Assembly: GCF_026151205.1 (NCBI RefSeq)
Contig: NC_087072.1
Location: 25,447,799-25,511,798 of the forward strand
Source of the DNA: Bolinopsis microptera
Taxonomy: Eukaryota > Ctenophora > Tentaculata > Lobata > Bolinopsidae
DNA length: 64,000 bases
Reading direction: 5' to 3'
A model generated the notes under the pieces. It made no database searches. It worked only from the letters and a program-made list of their open reading frames with translations, and was not told where the DNA came from. Below are positions 1 through 12,000 of the stretch, one piece after another. How positions within the stretch are numbered: position 1 is the stretch's first letter; each line of letters begins with the position of its first letter. The position numbers were made by a program, and so were the translations under genes.

Positions 1-1
1 G

Positions 2-895
2 TGCTAATATTGCTGTAAAGAAATCCACCTTTTGTACTGTCACCAAAACAACATTTCTGAGCAACAACAATAACAAAAAAGAACTGATCGACCTTATCTC
101 AAGCATTTTTACTGTAAATGGTATTGAAGGGATCAGAGCTTGTAACGATGCTGATACTTTAATTGCAAAGAAAACATTGGAAATGTCATTCCTTGGCGAT
201 GTTGAATTGAAGGCAGAGGATACCGATATAGTTCAAGTCTATTAGTACATCATTTCAACAGTGACCATCACAATGATATTTATCTAACAACGAAGAAGGG
301 TAAATATTCAATCAAAGAAATATCAAGTCATCTAGATCATAAAGAAAAGGAGATACTTCTTCTAATTCATAGTATTTCAGGTTGTGATAGCGTCAGTGGA
401 CTGTTTGGTTTTAGCAAGGTTAAAGTGCTAAAGAAAGCTCTCACCTTTGATGAGCAAGGTCAGTTGGCAACATTACTTTCGGTGAGAGAATCAAAAGAAA
501 AGATTATTGAGGCAGGCCTCTGTTTCTTGCAGTACATTTATGGTGACAAGAAAAAGACTCTTTCTGCTTTGAGATTCCTAGCATACAATAGGATGGTAGC
601 GAAAAAGAGTCTCAATCCGAATAGGCTACCTCCAACAATAGCTTCAGCAACGGAGCACATCCTTAGAGCTTACTTACAGTACCATAACTGAGTCATGCTT
701 AACGCTGACAGTCTGAATCCCCTTGACTACGGCTGGAAATTGGCTCCTGGTGGCACTTACGAACCAGTTGCACCAGAGTCTATTTTGAACCTTATATGTT
801 GTAACTGTTCTGTCGATGTGGAACAGGCCTGTTTGACTTTCAGATGTTCATGTAGGAAATATGGCTTCAATTGTTTGCCAGCTTGTTGTATGGTA
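2..895 (+). pseudogene. broken copy of a multi-copy PIN/FEN-nuclease-like, Cys-tailed gene family
   Basis: Reading from base 2 gives an open frame to a stop near 242. The sense continues one frame over (LLVHHFNSDHH...), then through an in-frame TGA at 689-691 into a Cys-rich tail ending about 895. Visible landmarks are a D-T-D-I motif near 225-237, a GCDSVSGLFGFSK motif near 380-420 that resembles the acidic and helix-hairpin elements of FEN/PIN-type nucleases, and a C-terminal run of C-x-C and CC pairs (LICCNC, FRCSCRKYGFNC). I recall a dispersed animal family with a DTDxL...TGCDxxSxxxGxGK core, a DYGW motif and a Cys-rich end; the DYGW here is at about 727-738. At least one frameshift and one stop make this a remnant. 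The 5' part lies outside the window. The family assignment is from memory and the function is unknown. Confidence 0.5.
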
Positions 896-2024
896 TGAAC
901 TGCACAAACATTAGACATGATGAACCTGAAGAACAAGCGAATTTTGATTAATATTAACTGTGTATTAATAATTGTCATGGTACTTACTGAGAATACACAT
1001 TTTAGATTAACCGTATTTGTTATTTGTAGATAAGTTTTTAAATAGATTCGAAATAAGCGTAAAAAATAATTTTGTGTATTTTTTTCGAAATTTCAATAAA
1101 ATTGAGAAAAAATTCGAAAAATTCCATTTATTTCGAAAAATAAAGCTCCAATCGTTCTGAAACTATCATTCGCCTGCCATAATGTGGCCATTGCGGTCAT
1201 TTTGCACACCCTATGGAGATCTCAAGACCTTCGGGAGCCGAATAACCAATATTAGGGGTGGGGCGTATGGGTTCCTGGAGAAAAATGACTATAAAAATTT
1301 TTGCCCAAAAGTTTCAGCTGGACGGTTTTTTTTGGTGGTTCCTGGGACCATGGACAACACATTCCTGTAGACAAACCTTTGTTACGAATTTGTTCACAGA
1401 TTGACCCATAAACAGCAATTCTTGCCCTAACTATTTATTTACGTAACTTATCACATTTATATTTCCGCAAAAAGTACCATACGTTTTTAGTGTTGTAATT
1501 AATTTATGAACCATATTAAAATAAACACTTATTTATTATTTGTATGACGAAAATATTACTTTTAAGTATAACAATCACATGAGAATTATTTACATGAATA
1601 TGATACAGTCTGTACAAAATAACATCTTTTAAATTTGTCTAGTAACCCTGCTACTAGATAATATTTGTTTCTTAATACACAGGAGTAAAATAAACGATTA
1701 TAAAATCTCTGGTTATAAATTGAAATGAAGTTAAATAAATATAAGAATAAACACAATATACTAATATCACACTATATATATATATATATACTAATATCAT
1801 ATTTACACTATAATAATGTCTGTCTGAAATGTGACAAAATCCTGACTACTAGTATTATATGTAATATGTAATCGTTATCACTTTATCAGGGCGTTAAACT
1901 GTAAACAATCAGTTAGTTACACATCAGTTAGTAGTAGTGACTCATTAGTTAGTAGTAGTTACACATCAGTAAGTAGTAGTTACACTTTAATTAGTAGTAG
2001 TTACTCATTAACAGAAGCTAATTA
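896..2024. other. AT-rich intergenic stretch with simple repeats
   Basis: No coding region is supportable here. The stretch holds a (TA)n run near 1772-1790 and about four imperfect copies of a roughly 30-bp unit containing TTAGTAGTAGTTAC at 1915-2010, immediately downstream of the DRC12 stop codon. Confidence 0.5.
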
Positions 2025-2189
2025 TTACAACTCTAGGTTGGGTAGCCCGAACTCCCTAAGCTTCCCAATGTTGCGCAGCTGTACCATCTCACAACTCTTC
2101 TGCCAGCGGGATTGTGCTTGCTCTAACTTGCCTGCTACCGCGTCCATAGCTTCTATCAGAATACTCTCATACTTCTTCTCCATATCACT
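2025..2189 (-). CDS. DRC12: DRC12 exon 4 (C terminus)
   Basis: 54 codons plus TAA, starting SDMEKKYESIL after acceptor TTACAG. It holds the family's DMExKYExIL and FGLP signature, which is the strongest evidence for the identity. Confidence 0.8.
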   Translation of the reverse strand, partial: SDMEKKYESILIEAMDAVAGKLEQAQSRWQKSCEMVQLRNIGKLREFGLPNLEL

Positions 2190-3661
2190 CTGTAATAATA
2201 ATACATTACATACTACATTACATTACATACTACATTACATTACATACTACATTACATACTACATTACATACTACATTACATTAACTAGCCCGTAGCCGTG
2301 TTACTCTAAAGTGGTGTATAGAGAAAACAATGCTTATTTAATTTGTCAATTTTTTATTACCATTTCCCTTTCCATTTTCTCGACAGCATCATCGTACTTC
2401 TTCTGTAGATCTGATTTAGCTTTCTCTGTCTCATCTAATTTACTCTTAGTAGTATCCAGCTGAACCTGAAATCATGTACTGTTACTAGAGTGTGTATAGT
2501 AGTGTGTATAGTAGTGTGTATAGTAGAGAGTATAGTAGTGTGTATAGTAGTGTGTATAGTAGTGTGTATAGTAGAGAGTATAGTAGTGTGTATAGTAGAG
2601 AGTATAGTAGTGTGTATAGTAGTGTGTATAGTAGAGTGTATACTAATGTGTATAGTAGAGTGTATAGTATTGTGTTGTATTAATATTGTACATGTTATTT
2701 ACCTGCATGTGAGCGAGGCTTGTCTCCAGCAAATGTATCCGTAGCGCCATTGTACTCTGCATGGTTTTGTATTGCCTGACCATGTCCGCGGATATATCTA
2801 GCTTCTCCTCCTGCTCCTCCTTCACTACGTTCTCCCATTCTGATACCTGTAATGCAATAGTATGTACAATGTAATGTATGTACATTTGTACAATCACATC
2901 AATATCAACCTTAACGACACCTTCGTTTGGGAACCAACTTTGTTTACAATTTACTGGTTAATGTTAACTCAAGAATTTATACATACAATAATATACAATA
3001 ATTATATACCTAAATCTGCTGATATAAAACCAAAATAACTCCGTAATATGTATGTAAAGCTGTAGTACATACATATTTGATATTACATTGCGATGAAAAC
3101 TTGGAACATTTTTACCCCCCCCCCCCCCCCCCCCCCCCCTGCAATCAGTTTCATAGCTATTGTGTCAAAATTACATTAGCGTAATCATTTAGAACCCCCC
3201 CCCCCTCAGCTGATTACGTAATATGTAAAGGACCCCTTATCAAGGCGTACGTTTATAAAAGGCGCGGCATTTCATCTCAATGTAATATGTATGTACTACG
3301 GCTTAAGAATATACACCGCACGAAATTATGGACCTGGAAGTAAGATTAAATACTTCAGCTTAATACACAAATCAAAACAAAATTCTAGAAGACTGACAGT
3401 CTTGTATTGAAAGACGAATATGATTTAGAAGCTCAAGTTGATCTGAAATAATGATAACCTAAAAGTACGGGCTATGAATACCTTTAATTTAAGATCGTTT
3501 GCCTTGGCGTTATTTCTTCGGGCAAGTTCAGACCTTGTCTCGAGTTCGTGTTTCAAGGAATCCACTTCTTGTAAAGTTTTGTTGTACTTATCTTTTACTG
3601 TCAATTCGCCCGGTTCACCCTTCTTTCCTTTTTTCTTCCCCTTCTTCTTTTTTGGAGGCAT
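2025..3661 (-). CDS. DRC12: DRC12 / CCDC153-like dynein regulatory complex subunit, four exons
   Basis: Joining minus-strand exons 3482-3661, 2703-2846, 2361-2465 and 2025-2189 gives 197 codons plus TAA, with all junctions phase 0 and GT/AG. The protein starts MPPKKKKGKKKGKKGEP, a Lys-rich basic head, and is otherwise one continuous coiled coil. It closes with a conserved-looking tail: DMEKKYESIL, then QSQWQK, then REFGLP. Head, length (vertebrate CCDC153 is about 210 residues) and tail match the CCDC153/DRC12 family. These proteins are subunits of the nexin-dynein regulatory complex of motile cilia. The start is the ATG at 3661; the frame upstream is open only through a non-ATG codon. Introns 2 and 3 hold microsatellites. 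No frameshift or missing exon is seen. The main uncertainty is that short coiled coils align poorly; the basic head plus the tail motif carry the call. Confidence 0.8.
2200..2285. repeat. microsatellite of ACATTACATACT-type units in DRC12 intron 3
   Basis: Variable-length units (ACATT, ACATACT) repeat up to about 14 bases from the exon 4 acceptor. The plus-strand frame that includes Tyr/Thr/Ile runs is an artefact of this repeat. Confidence 0.85.
2361..2465 (-). CDS. DRC12: DRC12 exon 3
   Basis: 35 codons, VQLDTTKSK to VEKMEREM, between acceptor TTTCAG and donor GTAATA; coiled coil. It has no ATG of its own and is recognisable only through splicing and family match. Confidence 0.78.
2493..2682. 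repeat. microsatellite GTGTATAGTA / GAGAGTATAGTA in DRC12 intron 2
   Basis: About 19 copies of a 10-bp unit alternating GTGTATAGTA and GAGAGTATAGTA, close to the exon 3 acceptor at 2466. Confidence 0.9.
2703..2846 (-). CDS. DRC12: DRC12 exon 2
   Basis: 48 codons, VSEWENVV to SLAHMQ, between acceptor TTACAG and donor GTAAAT; pure heptad-rich coiled coil. Confidence 0.8.
3482..3661 (-). CDS. DRC12: DRC12 exon 1
   Basis: Residues 1-60, from the ATG at 3659-3661 to NDLKLK, followed by donor GTATTC. It contains the basic Lys/Gly head and the start of the coiled coil. Confidence 0.8.
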
Positions 3662-4389
3662 CACGCTAGACAAGTTGTCAAGTTAAGTCCGCTAATAGTG
3701 TCGGTTGTGCTTAGATTTTAATAGAATATGATAAAAACTGGTGAGGCGAGAAATAAGAGTATGCCTTATCTTAAGAGATAAGAATTGAATTAAGGAGGAG
3801 GCTAATGTACTTTTCACACATCAGCTGATGTCACGTTCGGAAGAAAATGAACGACCGAATTTTCGCGCGAAAATTTTTCAGAGGTAGTGCTGACAGGAGT
3901 TAGTAATATTTTGGACGCGCGTTACAAATATTCCAGCCGTTTGGCCACGAAAGTTGGAGTGTCACAGAAGACGTTTCCCTGAATTTTGTAGTGGATTTTG
4001 TAGTGGATTTTGCGCGCCGCACGTACGTTACAATATTTATTATTGTAGAATCTACGACGGTAGAAGTCAGAAGTCTCAATAAACTGCTCGTACTTATACT
4101 TTTATATACACTTATAAGATATGAAAATCTAAGTAACACATCAACCCCACTCAGGCCGCCTATCCCAAATAGCTTGAAATCTGTGACAAATCCCTAAAAA
4201 TCCAGAATGAGAATCTTTACCCCTGGGCCCTGAAGGGGATTTGTGCTGCTGTATATTTGAAACATGATTGGTGGTTAAATAGGTAGTACATACCCCTAAC
4301 CATCACAAAGACTAAGTTTTAAGCTCTTGAACCACTCAAGCCACTCCCAGAGGCCATGCCAATCCCAAAATGACTGAAATCCTCGTAAA

Positions 4390-6567
4390 GTCCAGATCGA
4401 GAATCTTTACCCCTGTAGTGCTTTTATGTTCCGGGGTAGGTGGGACATGTTTTAGTTTAAAAATGGGTTCTACCTGTTCCAAACCATCATAAAAATCAAG
4501 TTTCGACCTCTCAACCCACTCAGGCCACTGCCAGGGGCCACGCCCATCCCAAAATTACCGAAATCCAGCTAAAAAGCTAAAATCCAGACTTTAAAATCTT
4601 TACCCCTGTAGTGCTTTTATGTTCCGGGGTAGGTGGGACATGTTTTAGTTTTAAAATGGGTTCTATCTGTCCCCAACCATCATAAAAATCAAGTTTCGAC
4701 CTCTTAACCCAATAAGGCCACTCCCAGGGGCCACGCCCATCCCAAAATTACCGAAATCCAGCTAAAATCCAGACTTTAAAATCTTTACCCCTGTAGTGCT
4801 TTTATGTTCCGGGGTAGGTGGGACATGTTTTAGTTTAAAAATGGGTTCTACCTGTTCCAAACCATCATAAAAATCAAGTTTTGACCTCTCAACCCACTCA
4901 GGCCACTCCCAGGGGCCACGCCCATCCCAAAATTACCGAAATCCAGCTAAAATCCAGACTTTAAAATCTTTACCCCTGTAGTGCTTTTATGTTCCAGGGT
5001 AGGTGGGACATGTTTTAGTTTTAAAATGGGTTCTACCTGTCCCAAACCATCATAAAAATCAAGTTTCGACCTCTCAACCCACTCAGGCCACTCCCAGGGG
5101 CCACGCCCATCCCAAAATTACCGAAATCCAGCTAAAATCCAGACTTTAAAATCTTTACCCCTGTAGTGCTTTTATGTTCCGGGGTAGGTGGGACATGTTT
5201 TAGTTTTAAAATGAGTTCTACCTGTCCCAAACCATCATAAAAATCAAGTTTCGACCTCTCAACCCAATCAGGCCACTCCCAGGGGCCACGCCCATCCCAA
5301 AATTACCGAAATCCAGCTAAAATCCAGACTTTAAAATCTTTACCCCTGTAGTGCTTTTATGTTCCGGGGTAGGTGGGACATGTTTTAGTTTAAAAATGGG
5401 TTCTACCTGTTCCAAACCATCATAAAAATCAAGTTTCGACCTCTCAACCCACTCAGGCCACTGCCAGGGGCCACGCCCATCCCAAAATTACCGAAATCCA
5501 GCTAAAATCCAGACTTTAAAATCTTTACCCCTGTAGTGCTTTTATGTTCCGGGGTAGGTGGGACATGTTTTAGTTTTAAAATGGGTTCTATCTGTCCCAA
5601 ACCATCATAAAAATCAAGTTTCGACCTCTTAACCCAATAATACCACTCCCAGGGGCCACGCCCATCCCAAAATTACCGAAATCCAGCTAAAATCCAGACT
5701 TTAAAATCTTTACCCCTGTAGTGCTTTTATGTTCCGGGGTAGGTGGGACATGTTTTAGTTTAAAAATGGGTTCTACCTGTTCCAAACCATCATAAAAATC
5801 AAGTTTTGACCTCTCAACCCACTCAGGCCACTCCCAGGGGCCACGCCCATCCCAAAATTACCGAAATCCAGCTAAAATCCAGACTTTAAAATCTTTACCC
5901 CTGTAGTGCTTTTATGTTCCGGGGTAGGTGGGACATGTTTTAGTTTAAAAATGGGTTCTACCTGTCCCAAACCATCATAAAAATCAAGTTTCGACCTCTC
6001 AACCAACTAAGGCCACTCCCAGGGGCCACGCCCATCCCAAAATTACCGAAATCCAGCTAAAATCCAGACTTTAAAATCTTTACCCCTGTAGTGCTTTTAT
6101 GTTCCGGGGTAGGTGGGACATGTTTTAGTTTAAAAATGGGTTCTACCTGTTCCAAACCATCATTAAAATCAAGTTTCGACCTCTCAACCCACTCAGGCCA
6201 CTGCCAGGGGCCACGCCCATCCCAAAATTACCGAAATCCAGCTAAAATCCAGACTTTAAAATCTTTACCCCTGTAGTGCTTTTATGTTCCGGGGTAGGTG
6301 GGACATGTTTTAGTTTTAAAATGGGTTCTATCTGTCCCAAACCATCATAAAAATCAAGTTTCGACCTCTTAACCCAATAAGGCCACTCCCAGGGGCCACG
6401 CCCATCCCAAAATTACCGAAATCCAGCTAAAATCCAGACTTTAAAATCTTTACCCCTGTAGTGCTTTTATGTTCCGGGCTAGGTGGGACATGTTTTAGTT
6501 TAAAAATGGGTTCTACCTGTTCCAAACCATCATAAAAATCAAGTTTTGACCTCTCAACCCACTCAGG
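4390..6567 (+). repeat. 185-bp tandem repeat, forward block (about 12 copies)
   Basis: Starts of the TTTACCCCTGTAG phrase recur at 4599, 4784, 4969 and 5154, giving a period of 185. Small variants (TTAACCCAATAAGG against CTCAACCCACTCAGG) recur every few units, so multi-unit blocks were copied together. All long frames in it are repeat artefacts. Confidence 0.93.
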
Positions 6568-6574
6568 CCTATTT

Positions 6575-8477
6575 TGATTTACATTTTTAAACTAAAACAT
6601 GTCCCACCTACCCCGGAACATAAAAGCACTACAGGGGTAAAGATTTTAAAGTCTGGATTTAGCTGGATTTCGGTCATTTTGGGATGGGCGTGGCCCCTGG
6701 GAGTGGCCCGAGTGGGTTGAGAGGTCGAAACTTGATTTTTATGATGGTTTGGGACAGGCAGAACCCATTTTTAAACTAAAACATGTCCCACCTACCCCGG
6801 AACATAAAAGCACTACAGGGGTAAAGATTTTAAAGTCTGGATTTAGCTGGATTTCGGTCATTTTGGGATGGGTGTGGCCCCTGGGAGTGGCCCGAGTGGG
6901 TTGAGAGGTCGAAACTTGATTTTTATGATGGTTTGGGACAGGCAGAACCCATTTTTAAACTAAAACATGTCCCACCTACCCCGGAACATAAAAGCACTAC
7001 AGGGGTAAAGATTTTAAAGTCTGGATTTAGCTGGATTTCGGTCATTTTGGGATGGGCGTGGCCCCTGGGAGTGGCCCGAGTGGGTTGAGAGGTCGAAACT
7101 TGATTTTTATGATGGTTTGGGACAGGCAGAACCCATTTTTAAACTAAAACATGTCCCACCTACCCCGGAACATAAAAGCACTACAGGGGTAAAGATTTTA
7201 AAGTTTGGATTTAGCTGGATTTCGGTCATTTTGGGATGGTCGTGGCCCCTGGGAGTGGCCCGAGTGGGTTGAGAGGTCGAAACTTGATTTTTATGATGGT
7301 TTGGGACAGGCAGAACCCATTTTAAAACTAAAACATGTCCCACCTACCCCGGAACATAAAAGCACTACAGGGGTAAAGATTTTAAAGTCTGGATTTAGCT
7401 GGATTTCGGTCATTTTGGGATGGGCGTGGCCCCTGGGAGTGGCCCGTTTGGGTTGAGAGGTCGAAACTTGATTTTTATGATGGTTTGGGACAGGCAGAAC
7501 CCATTTTTAAACTAAAACATGTCCCACCTACCCCGGAACATAAAAGCACTACAGGGGTAAAGATTTTAAAGTCTGGATTTAGCTGGATTTCGGTCATTTT
7601 GGGATGGGCGTGGCCCCTGGGAGTGGCCCGAGTGGGTTGAGAGGTCGAAACTTGATTTTTATGATGGTTTGGGACAGGCAGAACCCATTTTTAAACTAAA
7701 ACATGTCCCACCTACCCCGGAACATAAAAGCACTACAGGGGTAAAGATTTTAAAGTCTGGATTTAGCTGGATTTCGGTCATTTTGGGATGGGCGTGGCCC
7801 CTGGGAGTGGCCCGAGTGGGTTGAGAGGTCGAAACTTGATTTTTATGATGGTTTGGGACAGGCAGAACCCATTTTTAAACTAAAACATGTCCCACCTACC
7901 CCGGAACATAAAAGCACTACAGGGGTAAAGATTTTAAAGTTTGGATTTAGCTGGATTTCGGTCATTTTGGGATGGTCGTGGCCCCTGGGAGTGGCCCGAG
8001 TGGGTTGAGAGGTCGAAACTTGATTTTTATGATGGTTTGGGACAGGCAGAACCCATTTTAAAACTAAAACATGTCCCACCTACCCCGGAACATAAAAGCA
8101 CTACAGGGGTAAAGATTTTAAAGTCTGGATTTAGCTGGATTTCGGTCATTTTGGGATGGGCGTGGCCCCTGGGAGTGGCCCGTTTGGGTTGAGAGGTCGA
8201 AACTTGATTTTTATGATGGTTTGGGACAGGCAGAACCCATTTTTAAACTAAAACATGTCCCACCTACCCCGGAACATAAAAGCACTACAGGGGTAAAGAT
8301 TTTAAAGTCTGGATTTAGCTGGATTTCGGTCATTTTGGGATGGGCGTGGCCCCTGGGAGTGGCCCGAGTGGGTTGAGAGGTCGAAACTTGATTTTTATGA
8401 TGGTTTGGGACAGGCAGAACCCATTTTTAAACTAAAACATGTCCCACCTACCCCGGAACATAAAAGCACTACAGGGG
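6575..8477 (-). repeat. 185-bp tandem repeat, inverted block (about 11 copies)
   Basis: Reverse complement of the forward block. A four-unit segment starting near 7107 is repeated almost exactly starting near 7843 (offset 736), showing a recent block duplication. The block is more homogeneous than the forward one. Confidence 0.93.
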
Positions 8478-8540
8478 TGAAAAGCACTACAAATCCACTA
8501 CAAAAATCAAGGAAACGTGCTCTCGAGTGTCAACTGGCAA

Positions 8541-9021
8541 GCACTGAATAAGACTTCATAAATAAGCAATAAAAGACGAGAATTCTATCCAATTCAAACT
8601 ACATATCAACACTTTTCAAAATAAGTTATTTAAAAGTTGTTATAAATTCATCAACGTTTTAAAAGACTCCAAAGATTCATAAAAAAGCTCAGGTCACACC
8701 ATATATGGTAGTATTACCACACACCATATATGGTAGTATTACCATGGTAACACCATATTAACCTTCCTCAGCCAAACCGCATATTTGAGTTATTTTGCTC
8801 CGCTGAAAAGAGCCTTATTTCAAATAACTTTATTTCATCAAATATATAGAATCTACAATAACTTTCATCACAAAATTCTTGGCTACAAAAAGAGTTGGAA
8901 AAGTTAAACCTCAACTTTCCATTTCACGAGGTGGAAGTTTGGTGAAACAAAATAGATGTTACGTAATAGTTGTCATGGTAACAAAAGTCTTATCAGAAGA
9001 GTAAAAACTAACAACACGTAT
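8541..9021. other. 3' flank of IPO9, with two palindromic ACCATATATGGT copies
   Basis: No coding region. A palindrome ACCATATATGGTAGTATTACC occurs twice in tandem near 8698-8745. The rest is the probable IPO9 3' UTR. Confidence 0.4.
8829..8834 (-). terminator. candidate IPO9 polyadenylation signal AATAAA
   Basis: AATAAA on the minus strand about 190 bases after the IPO9 stop codon. Plausible by position only; other AT-rich hexamers lie nearby. Confidence 0.35.
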
Positions 9022-9078
9022 CTAACTACCGGACACTTGCAGAGAGCTCAGCACCGTACGCTCATTCTCAGTTAGCGC
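9022..9078 (-). CDS. IPO9: IPO9 exon 15 (C terminus)
   Basis: 18 codons plus TAG, ALTENERTVLSSLQVSGS, after acceptor ATTACAG. It matches the short conserved end of importin-9. Confidence 0.85.
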   Translation of the reverse strand, partial: ALTENERTVLSSLQVSGS

Positions 9079-12000
9079 CTGTAATGGTGAAATAGTGAAA
9101 TATTGCAGAGAAATAGTGAAATATTGCAGAGAAATAGTGAAATATTGCAGATAAATAGGGAAATATTGCAGAGAAATAGCGAAATATTGCCGAGAAATAG
9201 TGAAATATTGCAGATAAATAGTGAAATTGACAGAGATTTAGCGAAATTTACAAATATTTGGTGAAATTTACAAAGATTTAGTGTAATTTACAAAGATTTG
9301 GTGTAATTTACAATGATTTGATGTAATTTACAAAGTGATGGTAGTGTCAACGGTGTTAAAGGTGATCCAGCAAGTGTTAAAGGTGTTAAAGGTGACCCAG
9401 CAAGTGTTAAAGGTGTTAAAGGTGATCCAGCAAGTGTTAAAGGTGATCCAGCAAGTGTTAAAGGTGTTAAAGGTGATCCAGCAAGGTGTTAAAGGTGATC
9501 CAGCAAGTGTTAAAGCTTTAAAGGTGTTAAAGGTGATCCAGCAAGTGTTAAAGCTTTAAAGGTGTTAAAGGTGATACAGCAAGTGTTAAAAGTGTTAAAG
9601 GTGTTAAAGGTGATACAGCAAGTGTTAAAGGTGTTAAAGGTGTAATAGAAGAAGTAACTACCAGACAGAGCTGATTGTAGGTGTTATGAGTGGACAGCTG
9701 AGTTAGGAACTGTTGGAGATGACTGTGTAGATCTACTTCGTTCAGTGGGTCGTCTTTAGTGTCTTCGTCCTGAATAATTTCATAAATATACACTAATATA
9801 CATATTAATAATTATACACATTAGTGTTGATGTATATTACACATTAGTGCTGATGTATATTACACATTAGTGTTGATGTACATTACACATTAGTATTAAT
9901 GTACATTATACATTAACGCTTACACGCCGATCAGTGACTTGTATATAACCAGTTAATTAATTAATCAGCTAATTGTTGATAATTAACGAGTTAGTAAACC
10001 TCATCATCGTCATCTCCCAACATATGAGCAAGTTGAGCGATAGAAACGAACTGAGTTTCCACATCCTCCTCCTCCTCATCATCCTCCTCGTCACTAATGT
10101 CTCCGTTCCTCTCTGCTTCTAATTCCTCCAGCACGTTACCTGTAATTAAGTACCTTACTGGACACTATTTCCTCGGATGTAACTGTAATGACTCGCTGTG
10201 TATCTGGTTAGTGCAGGTGCCTATAGGGGGTGTAGGGAACCCCCCCCCCCCCCAGCTCAGATGTATGATCTAGTGAAGTAGTAGGGAGTAGTGTAATTCA
10301 CCTGATCTCACGTAATGAGTACAGGTGGTATATCCTAAACAGGAAGAATTAAATAGAATTTAACCGATATTATATCCACAGATATCCGGTTTAAAGTAAT
10401 TTCCTAGCATATTATACTCTAGTAGCAGGGTGTAGTAGGATATTAGCTTCAGAATTTACGTGATGATCTAACTGATTTATCAACATCTAATTACGTTAAC
10501 TACTTCATCTAATGATATCATTATACCTAAACTTATCGGTATTCCAACTTATCATTACAACTTACATTTCAACTACACGACTCTGTGAACATTCCAGAGA
10601 GAAATGTAAAACTAGAATGTATTGAGAAATGTAAAACTAGTACAATGTATTTGTCAACAAAAATTAAATTGATTTAGAAAATAATATTTTGGTAAATTTT
10701 TTTGACCCCTTACCCCCCCCCCCCCCCCCCCTGGCCTTAACACTATACACACTACACTCACTACACACTTTAGATTTGTTTGGAGAGGCGAATCATTCAC
10801 AGTTTAGGCTCTTGAAATCTTCGAATTAAAAATCATCTTGAGAGAACCTCCTCAAATTATTTGTTATATAGTAGTGTTGAAAGTATTAAACACACTACAC
10901 ACTATATAGTACACTATATAGTACACCCCAGTAATTCTTCCCGCCATTTAAAGAAGCGGCAACCAGCTTAGTGATTTACACGGCTTACAGTGTAGCACTA
11001 TATTATATATACACGTAGAAATCAACAGTTGACATACGCCACTTCTAGCTTTCTATCTGCACATTAGAGGGAGAAATAACGCAGAGCAAGTTAGATACAG
11101 GGTGAGTGAAAAAAACACTACACTTTGTAATTTAATAATTTAAATTAGAAAGCTTATCTCAACCTTTCTGAAAATTTCTAGTCAATAAGTCTGGACCTTT
11201 TCCTGATAGTAGCCGAAGAGTTTTTAAGAATCGGCCAAATATTTTTTCCACAATCAGCAACCCCTTGGAATACCCATTTAGAAATCCTTGCATTTCTCAA
11301 TTTAACCCTAATATTCGGTTATCTAATTAGGACTCCAAATAAAAATATATGGTATTCTGAATGTCGATTTACCGCGCCCCAATTTACCACAAACCCCGAT
11401 AATCGATATACCGCGGTCATCTCCTTTCCCCTAAATAGGGCTTAACATGTATAATGTAAACAAACAAACCCCGATTTACCGCGGATGCATCGGATGTTTC
11501 CTTTCCCCCAAACCCCGCTGTAAATCGGGGTTTTACTGTACATGTCAATATGATATCTACTTGCAAAGTAACGGCTCATGATTGTGTAACATTAAAACTA
11601 ACCGAACTCCTGTACGAGTATCTTGAATATCTTGACAGTGATAGGTATCATAGTGGGACCCTGTTGAGCTTTAGTGGAACGTGTAATCCTCCCCCCTTCT
11701 AGCGATATCTCCTCATCAGATACCATTATGTGAGTGAGGGGTGAATCCTGGGCCAGGAGGTGGGGCAGGAACTTAGTGAGGGCTATTACTGCTACCTTAG
11801 TTTCATACTCCCCTGTAAACATCTCCTGGATCTCACACCTGGAAATAGATTTATATTATATTATAGTATTATATAAGTACTTTATATTACACCTGGCAGG
11901 GAAATAGTTTTATATTATATTATATAAGTACTTTATATTATACTAGAAAGCCCGTGATCACAGTTTACCTAATTTGTGGGCGGTCGTACATTATACATTT

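Larger units (their letters stand above)
3930..8540. mobile_element. foldback-type element: two opposed blocks of a 185-bp tandem repeat
   Basis: A 185-bp unit (TTTACCCCTGTAGTGC ... AGACTTTAAAATC) is repeated about 12 times from 4390 to 6567. It then continues in reverse complement about 11 times from 6575 to 8477, so the blocks form a palindrome with roughly 2-kb arms. Outside the arrays an imperfect inverted pair is visible. The left copy runs at 3955-4005 (GTTTCCCTGAATTTTGTAGTGG); its reverse complement is at 8487-8530 (CCACTACAAAAATCAAGGAAAC). No transposase frame exists. Tandemly repeated long inverted arms are the hallmark of foldback elements (Drosophila FB, sea urchin TU). The mobility call is inference, because no target-site duplication was found. 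An alternative is an inverted duplication of a satellite. Confidence 0.55.

Noticed and set aside
7107-8192. Paired frames of 78 and 83 codons occurring twice with identical sequence
   Set aside because: They are readings of the 185-bp satellite; the identity reflects block duplication of the repeat.
9335-9559. 74-codon KVIQQVLKVLK repeat frame
   Set aside because: It is a reading of the intron 14 minisatellite on the strand opposite to IPO9.
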